Positions 10,804 to 21,184 are shown, numbered from the stretch's first letter. The stretch is 64,000 bases of DNA from an uncultured Maribacter sp. (GCA_947504045.1 CANNFY010000002.1:372001-436000), one strand, 5' to 3'. Notes: generated from the letters alone by a model not told the origin. Numbers and translations are program-made.

Positions 10804-11247
10804 ATGACCTGCTTAGAATGTAACAAAGAACTAGGATACCTTGACCATAAAAACGCTATGGATTCTCTTGGAGTAGAACTTTGCGAAAAACATCAAGCTA
10901 GAATAGAAAAGCTTATAGAAAAAAACAATACCCCTTTAGAAGCTATACAATTATACTATGGCTTAAAAGAAGCAGGCGTTAGTGCTATGCTAGAATGGTG
11001 GGACGGAAAAAAGTCTATAGACATTGCTATTTCTAGAGTAAAATTAAATATTGAAATAGATTGCCAATATGACAAACTAAGTCATGAACAAGCAATTAAC
11101 GATTTAGAAGAAGATATGCACTCTTTTAAAAACGGATTTACAACCATAAGAATACCGCATGTGTTAGTTAGATACTATTTGAAAGAAACTGTTAATAATA
11201 TTATAGGGATTATGGAAGGCTTAAAAGCCAACATAAAAGTAATATAA
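10804..11247 (+). CDS. Hypothetical protein: N-terminal CxxC...C(x2)H zinc-finger-like segment plus DUF559/VSR-like PD-(D/E)XK nuclease-like core
   Basis: 147 aa; MTCLECNKEL...LCEKH then KKSIDIAISRVKLNIEIDCQYD...FTTIRIP. Confidence 0.5.
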   Translation: MTCLECNKELGYLDHKNAMDSLGVELCEKHQARIEKLIEKNNTPLEAIQLYYGLKEAGVSAMLEWWDGKKSIDIAISRVKLNIEIDCQYDKLSHEQAINDLEEDMHSFKNGFTTIRIPHVLVRYYLKETVNNIIGIMEGLKANIKVI

Positions 11248-11262
11248 CAAAACTAAAAAGCT

Positions 11263-11832
11263 ATGTCTAAATTAAATAAAATATTAAAAACACCATTACG
11301 TATATCTATTGCAACGCTATTGATAGGAATGGTTGCAAGAATATTAAATTGGCCATATGCATTTTATATTATTATAACCTCTTTTATTTTAATTGGGGTT
11401 TTATATACTATTCGCTTTAATAAAAAAGAAAATAAACAAACGGTTGACTATATTAAAATGATATTAGTTGCCTTTTGGACTACTAACGGTGTTTTAAAAT
11501 TATTAGATTTCCCATATACTTTATTTTTTCAAGTAGTTACTGCATTTACTTTTATTGCATGGTTTGTTATGGAAGGCACCGCTTATTTTATGGACGATGA
11601 TAGAAAAGCAAAAAACACTCACGTACAAATTATTTGGAATGTTTTATTGGTAATAGGTATACTTTCTATTATTGCAGGCAGTTTACTTAATATTTTACAT
11701 TGGGAATATGCTATACACTTATTATCTGCAGGTATTACAGTTATTACTGGTTATGTGCTTAAAGATTTATTTATACCCCAAAAAACAGATGATAAAGACC
11801 CACACAATAACAATGGGGAATTTCAAGTATAA
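11263..11832 (+). CDS. Multi-pass membrane protein, GldL-like repeats
   Basis: 189 aa; several hydrophobic helices; repeated gxxxrIlnWPYaf / LLDFPYTLFF / LLNILHWEYA elements resembling GldL-type TM pairs. Confidence 0.45.
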   Translation: MSKLNKILKTPLRISIATLLIGMVARILNWPYAFYIIITSFILIGVLYTIRFNKKENKQTVDYIKMILVAFWTTNGVLKLLDFPYTLFFQVVTAFTFIAWFVMEGTAYFMDDDRKAKNTHVQIIWNVLLVIGILSIIAGSLLNILHWEYAIHLLSAGITVITGYVLKDLFIPQKTDDKDPHNNNGEFQV

Positions 11833-11834
11833 AA

Positions 11835-12431
11835 CTACATCAGTCGTTTAACTTTTTGTACTGTTCCTAAACTAACATTACACAACGCAGCTGTTTTTCT
11901 TAATGTGGTTCCTTTTAAAAGCGTTGCTACCACTTTTTTATGTTTTTTTAGTACAATCTCTTTTGATTCTACAGAGCCTTTTACCCTACCTTTATAAGCA
12001 CCTTTTTCTTTTGCTTTAGCAATTCCTTTTTGCTGTATTTCTAAAGCGCTTTTTTTCTCCATATATGCCACATTTGCAAATGCGGTAAGCAACATCAAAA
12101 AACTCTTATTAGGCTTTCCTTTTTCTAAAGATTCTATATCTAAATTATCTACCTTTATTGTTATTCCTAAACCATCTATAATTTTAACTGTAGCTAGTAT
12201 GTCTTGTAAATTTTTTCCTAATTGATCAATAGACTCTACACTTAAAAAATCTATTTTAAAACCTTCTAGTGTATTTAAAAATGCTAGTAGTTCGGCACCT
12301 TTTTCTCGCTTTTTAAAAGGTATTGCTGCGCTACAAAAATCAATAAAAAGTTGTTCCGACTTGTATTTTTTCTGGAGTTTTTTCTCTATTTTTTGGTCAA
12401 AAGAAAAAAGTTGCACATATCTTGCTTTCAT
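11835..12431 (-). CDS. Serine recombinase (resolvase/invertase family), C-terminal HTH
   Basis: 198 aa; RYVQLFSFDQ...; FKIDFLSVESIDQLGKNLQDIL; GIAKAKEKGAYKGRVKGS; HTH TLRKTAALCNVSLGTVQKVKR. Confidence 0.75.
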   Translation of the reverse strand: MKARYVQLFSFDQKIEKKLQKKYKSEQLFIDFCSAAIPFKKREKGAELLAFLNTLEGFKIDFLSVESIDQLGKNLQDILATVKIIDGLGITIKVDNLDIESLEKGKPNKSFLMLLTAFANVAYMEKKSALEIQQKGIAKAKEKGAYKGRVKGSVESKEIVLKKHKKVVATLLKGTTLRKTAALCNVSLGTVQKVKRLM

Positions 12432-12530
12432 GCCGTAAAATTATGGCTTAAGTTAATTATGTGCTAATTTTAAGGTATATATTTTTAATACATTTTAAAA
12501 AATACATTAGTTCCAAAATTATACACTTTG

Positions 12531-12544
12531 TTCTAATTTTAGAA
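12531..12544. promoter_or_regulatory. Palindrome TTCTAA-TT-TTAGAA upstream of the recombinase (possible operator)
   Basis: Perfect 6-bp arms; related half-site gtgctaattttaagg near 12461. Confidence 0.35.
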
Positions 12545-12657
12545 TATATATTATAATTGACACCTATTGTAATCTTATTAAAAAATATTTAACCTTTATA
12601 AGATAGTATATAAAGAAGTATTTTCTCTAATAAATTCAATTTATTAATGCTACAAAT

Positions 12658-12700
12658 AAAAAAGCCCTTCTATATGAAAAACACATACAGAGGGCTCTAA
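12658..12700 (-). terminator. Rho-independent terminator of ORF 12728..13063
   Basis: Minus strand: GAGCCCTCTGTATGTGTTTTTCATATAGAAGGGCTTTTTT; stem followed by T-run. Confidence 0.7.
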
Positions 12701-12727
12701 AAATTGCAAATAAATACTATTTTTAAG

Positions 12728-13063
12728 CTATTTAGCTAATTTTATATATACTACAACACCTTGTTCTAGAGCAATAGTTTTATTTATTAACTCATCAACT
12801 TGTTGTTGTTTACTTTCTATAAAGGTAACTGGAGATTTTAAAGACTCTATGAGTTTTAAATGCGAAAGACGCAATAACTCTAATTGTAACTTTAAATCTT
12901 CAAATTCTTCAAATAATTTATACGTTTTTGGTTCGCAAGAATAGGAACACAACTGATTTTTTAATAGCACTATATTTCTATAACTACGCTCTATCCTTAC
13001 TAAAGAATTACCAACTTCAGATTCTTTGTTTAAATGCGGCCCATTTTTGTCTTTTAGTAACAT
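12728..13063 (-). CDS. Hypothetical protein, helical
   Basis: 111 aa ORF with its own terminator. Confidence 0.6.
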   Translation of the reverse strand: MLLKDKNGPHLNKESEVGNSLVRIERSYRNIVLLKNQLCSYSCEPKTYKLFEEFEDLKLQLELLRLSHLKLIESLKSPVTFIESKQQQVDELINKTIALEQGVVVYIKLAK

Positions 13064-13414
13064 TGGCTTTGTTTTATAGTTTCTCTAAATACAATCAGAA
13101 AAGTAGCTTACCTCCATAATAAAACATATGAAGTACTTTTTAGGAAAATCTCTTATATAGATAAATTAAGCAAGTATTGGGCTAGTATACCTCCTTTAAA
13201 TTTAAGAAAAAACTTTCTTTTAAAAAAATATTTAAACTATAATATTCTTTGCAGTAAAAGTAATTTTTCTTATTAGACAAAATCTTAAATTAACTAAACT
13301 ATAACAATTAATTACGAAAAGTTTTAGTGGACCATAAAAGAAATGCAAAAATTATATGTAAGCTTTTTAAGCTCTTACGAACTATTATGCTAAAACATAA
13401 TAATCATGACATTG

Positions 13415-14212
13415 ATGAAATTAAAAACAAACGTATTTCAAATTTTTATTTTAGCCATTCTTACTGGTTTTCAATCTATTAATGCACAAACTGACGAAAA
13501 ATCTAAAGAGTTAATAGAAGCATTAGTATCTATTAATGGAGGATATAAAAAATTAGCATCAAAAAAAGATGTTTCTTTTACTTACAAGTATGATAACTTT
13601 GAAAAAGGATACGATTTATCTACTGAAAAACACATTTTTGATGGAGAGCATTCTTGGGCTTCTTACAAACATCATAAAATAAACGTTTTACCAAAACAAG
13701 ACGGAGAAGCTATACAAGCTCTTGTAGACAACAAGCCGCAATTAACATTAAATGGCAAAGCTATTACCGATGCTGAGAATATTGGAGGAACTGTATTTTT
13801 AAGAAAAGTAAACTCGTACTGGTTTACTATGATATACAAACTACAAGACCCTGGAACAAATTATACCTATTTAGGAACAGAAACTTTAAATGGTGTTGTT
13901 TATGACAAAGTTAGATTAACTTATGATGGAGCTGTTACCAAAAAAGAAAAAAACGATGCCTATATACTATACTTTAACCCAGAAACACATTTAGTAGACT
14001 TATTTTACTTTTCTTTACCAGCATTTGGAATTGATAAGCCAGTATTAAAAATGATGGTACAATATGAGATTATTGATGAAATTTATGTGCCAATATCTAG
14101 AAAAGTATATGGTCCTGACTCAAAAGGAGAATACCATTTAGCAGGTGAATTTACTTTTAGCAATGTAAAGTTTAATAATGGGTTTAAAAAAGAAGATTTT
14201 ATCTTAAAATAA
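13415..14212 (+). CDS. DUF6503-like secreted/lipoprotein-type protein
   Basis: Signal peptide MKLKTNVFQIFILAILTGFQSINAQ (start moved from 13406); NGGYKKLASKKDVSFTYKYDNFEKG. Confidence 0.6.
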   Translation: MKLKTNVFQIFILAILTGFQSINAQTDEKSKELIEALVSINGGYKKLASKKDVSFTYKYDNFEKGYDLSTEKHIFDGEHSWASYKHHKINVLPKQDGEAIQALVDNKPQLTLNGKAITDAENIGGTVFLRKVNSYWFTMIYKLQDPGTNYTYLGTETLNGVVYDKVRLTYDGAVTKKEKNDAYILYFNPETHLVDLFYFSLPAFGIDKPVLKMMVQYEIIDEIYVPISRKVYGPDSKGEYHLAGEFTFSNVKFNNGFKKEDFILK

Positions 14213-14260
14213 AAACAAATAGATTTTTATAATTTATTGCATCAAACAAGCTTTCACATA

Positions 14261-14289
14261 AAAAACCGCCTATTATGGGTGGTTTTTTT
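14261..14289 (+). terminator. Rho-independent terminator
   Basis: aaaaaccgcc tattat gggtggttttttt. Confidence 0.75.
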
Positions 14290-14539
14290 ATTCCTATAAA
14301 TTAAACTACTTACTTAGTTCTATTATTTATACTACTCATTAACAAAAGTTAATTTAAATATAAAGTAATATTATTCTTACTGATATAGTCGTATATTATG
14401 TAAATTTAACACCCTAAAATATAACTTTATAAATTATTCTACGTTATTAATACACCTTAAACTATATTCTTTTATTAAATTACATGTTCATAAATAGTCT
14501 AAGAGTACTTATAAAATAATAATGGGTATCCAATAATTA

Positions 14540-16888
14540 ATGAATAACAATTTTAATAAACCTAAAACTACAAAAAGATATATTCCTTGGATTCATCTAC
14601 CCAAGACTATATATATACTACTTGGCAAATTAAAGCAGACTCACACTTTAACACACTTAGTATTATTTTTTATTGGTTTTACATATTGTTCGGCGCAAAC
14701 CCCTGCCATAGATAGTTTAGAAAATAAACTTTCTATGACTACAAATAATTTGGAACGCATTACGCTTTACAATGAATTAAGTGACCAATTACATGGAATT
14801 AATTTTGACAAATCTCTGATTTATGCGCAAAAGGCCTTAAAAATTTCTCAAAAAATAAAGGATAAAGAAAATGAAATTAACACCTTATTTATTCTAGGAA
14901 AATTAACTTATGATTCGCATAAAAGAGACTCCGCTATGGCATATTTTACTCGAGGAGAGTATTTAGCCCAAAAACACAATTACCCAAGGTTACAGGCAGA
15001 AATTCTAATGCGAATAGCAAATTGGTATAGATATTATGAAGTAGACTCTACAAAAACTGTAGATTTTCTTAAAAAGAGTCTTTCTGTAAGTAAAGCCAAC
15101 AACGACAATCATAGTATTGGACGTTCTTATGCCAAATTAGCCTCTTTTTACACTAGGTATAAAGAAGTGCAATTATGTGAATATTACTTAAACGAATCGG
15201 CTAAACACTATCTTAAAACCAGTGGAGGAGAAAAAACTATTGCACATTACTACAATGAAGTTGGATATAAAATATGGGATTATAATCCGAAAAAATCTTT
15301 AGAATTTTATTACAAAGGTTTATCCTATTCTCCTAAAAATGCAAACACAAAAGTTAGTATTGCCACTGCATATAATACTATAGGAGAACCATTAATTGCC
15401 TTAAAGTTTTTAGAAGAAGCCATAGTTGACCTTAATGAAAAAAAGCATCATCGCACAAGAGGAGTTGCTTTTGCTCAACTTGCAGAAACTTATTTAAAAT
15501 TAGGTAGAAATGAGCAAGCTTTAAAGGTTTGTAATGAAGGTATAGATTTTTTAACTAATCTTAGTATTAGTAACCAAGCCGGTCTTCCTTCTCTTTATAG
15601 ATCTAAAGGTTTTTTAATGAAACTTAATGGAGATTTACATTCCGCTTTAGAGCTATACAACACAAGTCTTACCAAAGCAAGCGAAGTTAATGAACCGTAC
15701 GAGGTTGTAAAGTCTAATATAACTTTAGGTGTATTTTTCAGCTCTAAGTTTCCTGAAAAAAGTGAAAAATATTGTTCTACAGCCTTAAAAAAGGCCAAAG
15801 AAGGGAATTTTAATAACCTAGAAATTCAAGCTTGCGATTGCCTTTATAAGGTTAACAAGAAAAAAGAAAATTACGTTAAAGCTTTACAATTTCATGAAAG
15901 AAAAGTAGCGCTAAACGATTCTTTAGGTACTGTAAAAGTGAAACACACCTTAGATATTAATAATAAAATAGTAGAAAAAGATAAACAAATTGCTAAAGAA
16001 CTACACTTAAAAAATATAAAAGAAGAACAACTTAAAAATAAAAACAGAACCATAACTATACTTTTTGCATCCTTCTTTTTAGGTCTAATATTAATTTTAA
16101 TTCTACTAAAAAGTATTAATAAAATTACCAAGCAAAATTCAGAAATATCTAAAAAAACAATCGATTTAGAAAAAGCAAATGCCAATTTAGAACGATCTAA
16201 TGAAGAGTTAGAACGTTTTGCACACGTTGCATCGCATGACCTTAAAAGCCCTTTAAATAACATAATGCTTTGCGCTTCAGTATTACGCAACATGCTAAAA
16301 GAAAAATCGAACGAACTATTAAATGAACCTTTAGATTATATAGAAAAAAGTGGCGCTAGTATGAAATCTCTTATTGATGATATATTAGAATATTCCAAAC
16401 TATCTAACACAGAAACAGAAAAATTAGAACATATTGACCTTAACAAAATAGTTAACGAAATAGAACAACTTACCATAACTAATAAAAATGGAGGTTCCAA
16501 AAAAATTGAGGCCAGCCAACTTCCTACAATTAAATGGAATCATCCTAAAATTCTTCTTCTCTTTAAAAACTTAATTGAAAACGGATTAAAATACAACACC
16601 TCTGATACGCCTACTGTTAGGCTACATTTTACCAAACAGAAAAATTCAAGTTTCCTATATATTGAAGATAATGGAATAGGAATAAAAAAGGAAAATTACG
16701 ATTCTATTTTTGTGATGTTTAAAAGATTGCACAAAAAATCGGAATATGACGGAACTGGCTTAGGTTTAGCTACATGCAAAAAAATAATCGAAGAATTTAA
16801 TGGCGAAATTACAATAGATAGTACAATAGACAAAGGCACTATTTTTAAAATAAAAATACCTAATAAGTTACTTGTAGATGTAGACTAA
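14540..16888 (+). CDS. TPR-containing sensor histidine kinase (HisKA/HATPase_c)
   Basis: 782 aa; signal peptide, TPR helices, TM (TILFASFFLGLILILILL), H-box FAHVASHDLKSPLNN, N/G boxes IEDNGIGIKKE, GTGLGLATCKKI. Confidence 0.88.
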   Translation: MNNNFNKPKTTKRYIPWIHLPKTIYILLGKLKQTHTLTHLVLFFIGFTYCSAQTPAIDSLENKLSMTTNNLERITLYNELSDQLHGINFDKSLIYAQKALKISQKIKDKENEINTLFILGKLTYDSHKRDSAMAYFTRGEYLAQKHNYPRLQAEILMRIANWYRYYEVDSTKTVDFLKKSLSVSKANNDNHSIGRSYAKLASFYTRYKEVQLCEYYLNESAKHYLKTSGGEKTIAHYYNEVGYKIWDYNPKKSLEFYYKGLSYSPKNANTKVSIATAYNTIGEPLIALKFLEEAIVDLNEKKHHRTRGVAFAQLAETYLKLGRNEQALKVCNEGIDFLTNLSISNQAGLPSLYRSKGFLMKLNGDLHSALELYNTSLTKASEVNEPYEVVKSNITLGVFFSSKFPEKSEKYCSTALKKAKEGNFNNLEIQACDCLYKVNKKKENYVKALQFHERKVALNDSLGTVKVKHTLDINNKIVEKDKQIAKELHLKNIKEEQLKNKNRTITILFASFFLGLILILILLKSINKITKQNSEISKKTIDLEKANANLERSNEELERFAHVASHDLKSPLNNIMLCASVLRNMLKEKSNELLNEPLDYIEKSGASMKSLIDDILEYSKLSNTETEKLEHIDLNKIVNEIEQLTITNKNGGSKKIEASQLPTIKWNHPKILLLFKNLIENGLKYNTSDTPTVRLHFTKQKNSSFLYIEDNGIGIKKENYDSIFVMFKRLHKKSEYDGTGLGLATCKKIIEEFNGEITIDSTIDKGTIFKIKIPNKLLVDVD

Positions 16889-16963
16889 AGTAGAAAATAT
16901 AATATAGCTCCTTTATAAAATTAAATAGTAGGTTTAATTGTAATATTGTGAGGAATTTTTACT

Positions 16964-18499
16964 TTACCCTAACCAACCTTCTCTATCCAAACTACGGTAT
17001 TGTATAGCTTCGCTTATATGCGTACCGTTTACTTCTTTAGCCTTTTCTAAATCTGCAATAGTACGTGCTACTTTTAAAATACGGTCATAGGCTCTAGCTG
17101 ATAAATTCAACCTTTCCATAGCATTTTTAAGTAATTCTTTAGATGCAACATCTAACTTACAGTATTCTCTAATTTGCTTGGTATTCATTTGCGCATTATA
17201 ATGCACATTTTCTAATGCTTTAAAACGCTCTGTCTGTAATTCTCTTGCTTTGGTTACGCGTTTACGTATTTCTACACTACTTTCTCCTTTTCGTTCTTCA
17301 GACAGCTTATCAAAAGGTACAGGAGTAACTTCTATATGTATATCTATTCTATCTAATAGCGGTCCAGATATTTTTCCAAGATATCTTTGCATTTCTGCTG
17401 GTGATGAGGTAACGGGTGCATCAGGATCGTTAAAATAACCTCCAGGACTAGGGTTCATACTTGCTACTAACATAAAACTACTAGGATAGGTAACCGTAAA
17501 CCTTGCTCTAGATATAGTTACCTCTCTATCTTCTAACGGCTGGCGCATAACTTCTAGCACACCACGTTTAAACTCTGGTAATTCATCTAAAAATAAAACT
17601 CCGTTGTGTGATAAGGATATTTCTCCTGGTTGTGGGTATGCTCCTCCTCCAACTAATGCTACATCAGATATAGTATGATGCGGGCTTCTAAATGGCCGTT
17701 GGCTCATTAATCCCATATTTTTAACCTTACCAACAACACTATGTATTTTTGTAGTCTCTAAAGCTTCATTTAAAGTCATTGGCGGTAAAATTGAAGGTAA
17801 ACGTTTTGCTAACATTGTTTTTCCTGCACCAGGAGGTCCAATAAGAATAATATTATGTCCTCCAGCTGCTGCAATTTCCATACAACGCTTAATACTTTCT
17901 TGTCCTTTTACATCTGAAAAATCAAATTCTGGAAAGTCTAAATTTTTAGCAAACTCTTCTCTAGTATTAATTATAGTTTGTTCTAATAAAATTCCTTTAT
18001 CAAAAAAATCTATAACTTCTTTTATATTTTCTACGCCATAAACTTCTAAATCAGAAACTATAGCAGCTTCTTTAGCATTTTCTTTGGGCAAAATAAAACC
18101 TTTAAAACCTTCTTCTCTTGCTTTTATAGCAATTGGCAATGCGCCTTTTATTGGTTGCAGGCTTCCGTCTAAAGACAGTTCTCCCATAATAATATAAGCA
18201 TCTAAATTACTAGATTCTATTTGGTTAGATGCTGTAAGAATTCCTATTGCTAAAGTTAAATCATACGCCGAACCTTCTTTACGCAAATCGGCAGGAGCCA
18301 TATTAATAGTAATCTTTTTTCCAGGAATTTTATAGCCATTATTTAATAATGCGGCTGCTATTCTATAATTACTTTCTTTTATGGCATTATCTGGCAACCC
18401 AACTAAATGATACCCAATACCTTTGTCTATATTAACTTCTACAACAATAGTGGTAGCTTCTACTCCAAATACAGAACTACCGTAAACTTTTGTAAGCAT
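16964..18499 (-). CDS. YifB/ComM family Mg-chelatase-like AAA ATPase
   Basis: 511 aa; GPPGAGKTMLAKRLPSILP, NGVLFLDELPEF. Confidence 0.92.
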   Translation of the reverse strand: MLTKVYGSSVFGVEATTIVVEVNIDKGIGYHLVGLPDNAIKESNYRIAAALLNNGYKIPGKKITINMAPADLRKEGSAYDLTLAIGILTASNQIESSNLDAYIIMGELSLDGSLQPIKGALPIAIKAREEGFKGFILPKENAKEAAIVSDLEVYGVENIKEVIDFFDKGILLEQTIINTREEFAKNLDFPEFDFSDVKGQESIKRCMEIAAAGGHNIILIGPPGAGKTMLAKRLPSILPPMTLNEALETTKIHSVVGKVKNMGLMSQRPFRSPHHTISDVALVGGGAYPQPGEISLSHNGVLFLDELPEFKRGVLEVMRQPLEDREVTISRARFTVTYPSSFMLVASMNPSPGGYFNDPDAPVTSSPAEMQRYLGKISGPLLDRIDIHIEVTPVPFDKLSEERKGESSVEIRKRVTKARELQTERFKALENVHYNAQMNTKQIREYCKLDVASKELLKNAMERLNLSARAYDRILKVARTIADLEKAKEVNGTHISEAIQYRSLDREGWLG

Positions 18500-18508
18500 A
18501 ATCCTATT

Positions 18509-20920
18509 TTACTTTGGATTAAATATAAGCAATGATTTTGAAGTCTCTTTAATCTCTTTCTTGTTCAATAACATTTTTCGGTATTCGCCATTTACAAACA
18601 TCTTTGCTTGGTCTTGATAATGAGGACTAAAGGGGTTTCCTGACTGTCCTGTTGGTATAATACTTATGCTATTCTCTACATCGGAGAAATCTACAATTCG
18701 TCTGGTTGAGGGTCCAGAAGTTACCTCATACATTCCGGTATCATTATATAAAAAACCTAAGTTATTTATTACTTCTCTGGTTCCACTAACAGAAAAAGGT
18801 CCTACATTAAAAAAAGAACGCAGAGCTTTTACTTTACCTATTGGGTGGTGGTGTTCTAAAGTATGTACTTTTTTCCAAGTCCAATCGGCATAGTCTTTTC
18901 CAAAATCATCTTCTAAAGATTGCCACGCTTTTGCAAAAGAAATATGCACAATATCTTTTTTAGTTTCCTTTACATCTGTTGTATTTAAATTGTCCCACCA
19001 AACAGATTCTGTTTTGTTCGCCATAGGAGCAATTACTCTTTTTAATAAATGCGTTTCTAAAAATTGTTGAAATAATTCTTCTTCTAATTCATCAGAAAAA
19101 GTTTGCTGTAAAAAATAATAAACCCATCTATGGTATACTGTTGCTAAATAGCTATTTAACTCGTAATCTCCCTTCCAATTTTTTATATTATCTAAAACCT
19201 CTATTTGTTTATCATTCAGTAATTTAACATCAATTACTTTACTCAACCCTGTAACTACATCAGGATTAACTTCTGAAGTAACATCTAACATCATATTACT
19301 TACTGTTTTTTTATCCCAATCGTTTTTTGGCTCTAATAAACGTGTTATCCTTTTTGCTCTATTTTCTGGTAAATAATAACCCGGATATAATTTACCATTT
19401 ACAGAATCTGGTTGATTATTTGCAGAATAAACATAGTTCCAAGGTGGATTAATTGCCTTTGGATTTTGGCTAAAATCTAAATAATTTAATCGTTCATTTT
19501 TTCCGTTTGTACCATTTAAAATTCTTTTAGAATGTACTCCTTTAGGCAAGGTATGTAATTTAGCAGAAGCAAACCATGCTATATTTCCTTCTGCATCTCC
19601 ATACATAACATTTAAACCTGGAGCATGAATATCTGGCAGCGCTTTTTTAAACTCTTGTAGTGTGTTTGCTTTAGATATATTATAAAAAGCTTTTAATACC
19701 TTATTCTCGTACAAAGTATATGTCCAAGACATACTTATAGGCCTCTCCCCTGTTATTTGTTTAGCAACACCTGTTAATACAGGCCCATGTTTTGTTTTCT
19801 TATATGTAAAACTAACATCTTTTTCTCCTTTTACTTTTATGTTTTTTGTAACAAAAGAATATGGCTCCCAACCATTTGGTGTTTTATACGTAGTACTGTC
19901 TGACGGATTTGTTTTTTCATAGTAAAAATCAACATCATCATTTTCAAACATTGTTAAACCATATGCTACATTTCTATTATGTCCTAAAAGAGGAAAAGGT
20001 ATTCCTCCTAAATGGTAACCGTATTTTTCATACGTAGGAGTACTTAAATGCGCTTCATACCATACAGATGGTTGTGAAAAGCCTATATGAGGGTCGTTTG
20101 CAAATAATACCGCTCCTGTCTTTGATTTTTCTGGAGAAAGCACCCAACTATTACTCCCTTCAAACAAGGGTAAATTTAACTTGCTTAAAGCGTTAGCAAC
20201 TGTAGTACTTACAGAATTTTTTAAAGCAGTATACACCCCCAAAGAATCTGGTTTTATAGAGTCATAATTTTTTAACCAAACCGTACTAGAATCTACATCT
20301 ATTTCTAAATCTACTAAATACGACTCTCCTAGCTTGTCTTTTATATTTGTTATTAAAGGGTCTGTTTTATGCGCCATAGCAAAACTAAATGCCATATAGC
20401 CCATTGTATTATACATATCTTCTAATGTAAAGTCTTCCTTTTTAATTCCTGTTAAATAAAATTCTATTGGTGTAGGACCTTCTTTTATAAATTTATTTAT
20501 TCCTTCTAAATACGCATTTGAAAGTTGTATAGCTTGGCTATTTACATCTAAATTTTTAACAGTTTTTTTTGTGGCTTCTTCAATATCTAATGAAATAAAA
20601 AACTTATCTGTAGCAATTAAATCTTTACCAAAAACTTCTGACAATCTACCAGGAGCAATTCTACGCATTAGTTCCATTTGCCAAAGTCTATCTTGCGCAT
20701 GAACATACCCTAATGCTCTATAAGCATCTTCTTCAGTTTCTCCATAAATATGTGATATACCATAAGTATCATAATAAACTGACACTTTAGTATGTAAAGA
20801 ATTAAAAGGTATTTCGCCTTTATAGGTTGGCTTTAAATGCTGAATTGCTATAAAAAAAGCCATAATTAAAACACCCAAAATTAATAGTAGAGAAACGGCT
20901 ATTTTTTTTAATCTTACCAT
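18509..20920 (-). CDS. Penicillin acylase family protein
   Basis: SNSWVLSPEKSKTGAVLFANDPHIGFSQPSVWYEAHL (Ntn Ser). Start moved to MVRLKKIAVSLLLILG at 20920 because the ORF-track start (20971) lies inside a terminator hairpin. Confidence 0.87.
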   Translation of the reverse strand: MVRLKKIAVSLLLILGVLIMAFFIAIQHLKPTYKGEIPFNSLHTKVSVYYDTYGISHIYGETEEDAYRALGYVHAQDRLWQMELMRRIAPGRLSEVFGKDLIATDKFFISLDIEEATKKTVKNLDVNSQAIQLSNAYLEGINKFIKEGPTPIEFYLTGIKKEDFTLEDMYNTMGYMAFSFAMAHKTDPLITNIKDKLGESYLVDLEIDVDSSTVWLKNYDSIKPDSLGVYTALKNSVSTTVANALSKLNLPLFEGSNSWVLSPEKSKTGAVLFANDPHIGFSQPSVWYEAHLSTPTYEKYGYHLGGIPFPLLGHNRNVAYGLTMFENDDVDFYYEKTNPSDSTTYKTPNGWEPYSFVTKNIKVKGEKDVSFTYKKTKHGPVLTGVAKQITGERPISMSWTYTLYENKVLKAFYNISKANTLQEFKKALPDIHAPGLNVMYGDAEGNIAWFASAKLHTLPKGVHSKRILNGTNGKNERLNYLDFSQNPKAINPPWNYVYSANNQPDSVNGKLYPGYYLPENRAKRITRLLEPKNDWDKKTVSNMMLDVTSEVNPDVVTGLSKVIDVKLLNDKQIEVLDNIKNWKGDYELNSYLATVYHRWVYYFLQQTFSDELEEELFQQFLETHLLKRVIAPMANKTESVWWDNLNTTDVKETKKDIVHISFAKAWQSLEDDFGKDYADWTWKKVHTLEHHHPIGKVKALRSFFNVGPFSVSGTREVINNLGFLYNDTGMYEVTSGPSTRRIVDFSDVENSISIIPTGQSGNPFSPHYQDQAKMFVNGEYRKMLLNKKEIKETSKSLLIFNPK

Positions 20921-20964
20921 ATTAATTTTACAAATGAACTCTAAGATAAAATTATTAAACAAAA

Positions 20965-20986
20965 AAAGCATCTTTTAAGATGCTTT
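20965..20986 (-). terminator. Rho-independent terminator
   Basis: Minus strand AAAGCATCT-TAAA-AGATGCTTTTTTT. Confidence 0.75.
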
Positions 20987-21040
20987 AATCTGTTATATAA
21001 ATGGGGAACTATATTTGTATTTAAGAATAAAAGACGTTGT

Positions 21041-21151
21041 TTAGCCTAAAAAACAAAAAAAGCTTGCTATATATTTTATAAAATATACGCTGTAAAAAAC
21101 TAAACCAAACAGTAATAGCAACAATACTAAAGCTTTTTTTAATTTTACCAT
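21041..21151 (-). CDS. Putative 36-aa single-TM small protein (MVKLKKALVLLLLLFGLVFYSVYFIKYIASFFCFLG)
   Basis: Complete ATG-TAA frame between dsbD-like gene and the terminator at 20965; below the ORF-track length cutoff. Confidence 0.35.
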   Translation of the reverse strand: MVKLKKALVLLLLLFGLVFYSVYFIKYIASFFCFLG

Positions 21152-21184
21152 TACTATGCTTTTTACTATAACGTAGTATTATTC

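Noticed and set aside
15892-16293. 133-aa minus-strand ORF within the TPR histidine kinase
   Set aside because: Antisense to TM and H-box region of a recognisable kinase; no independent support.
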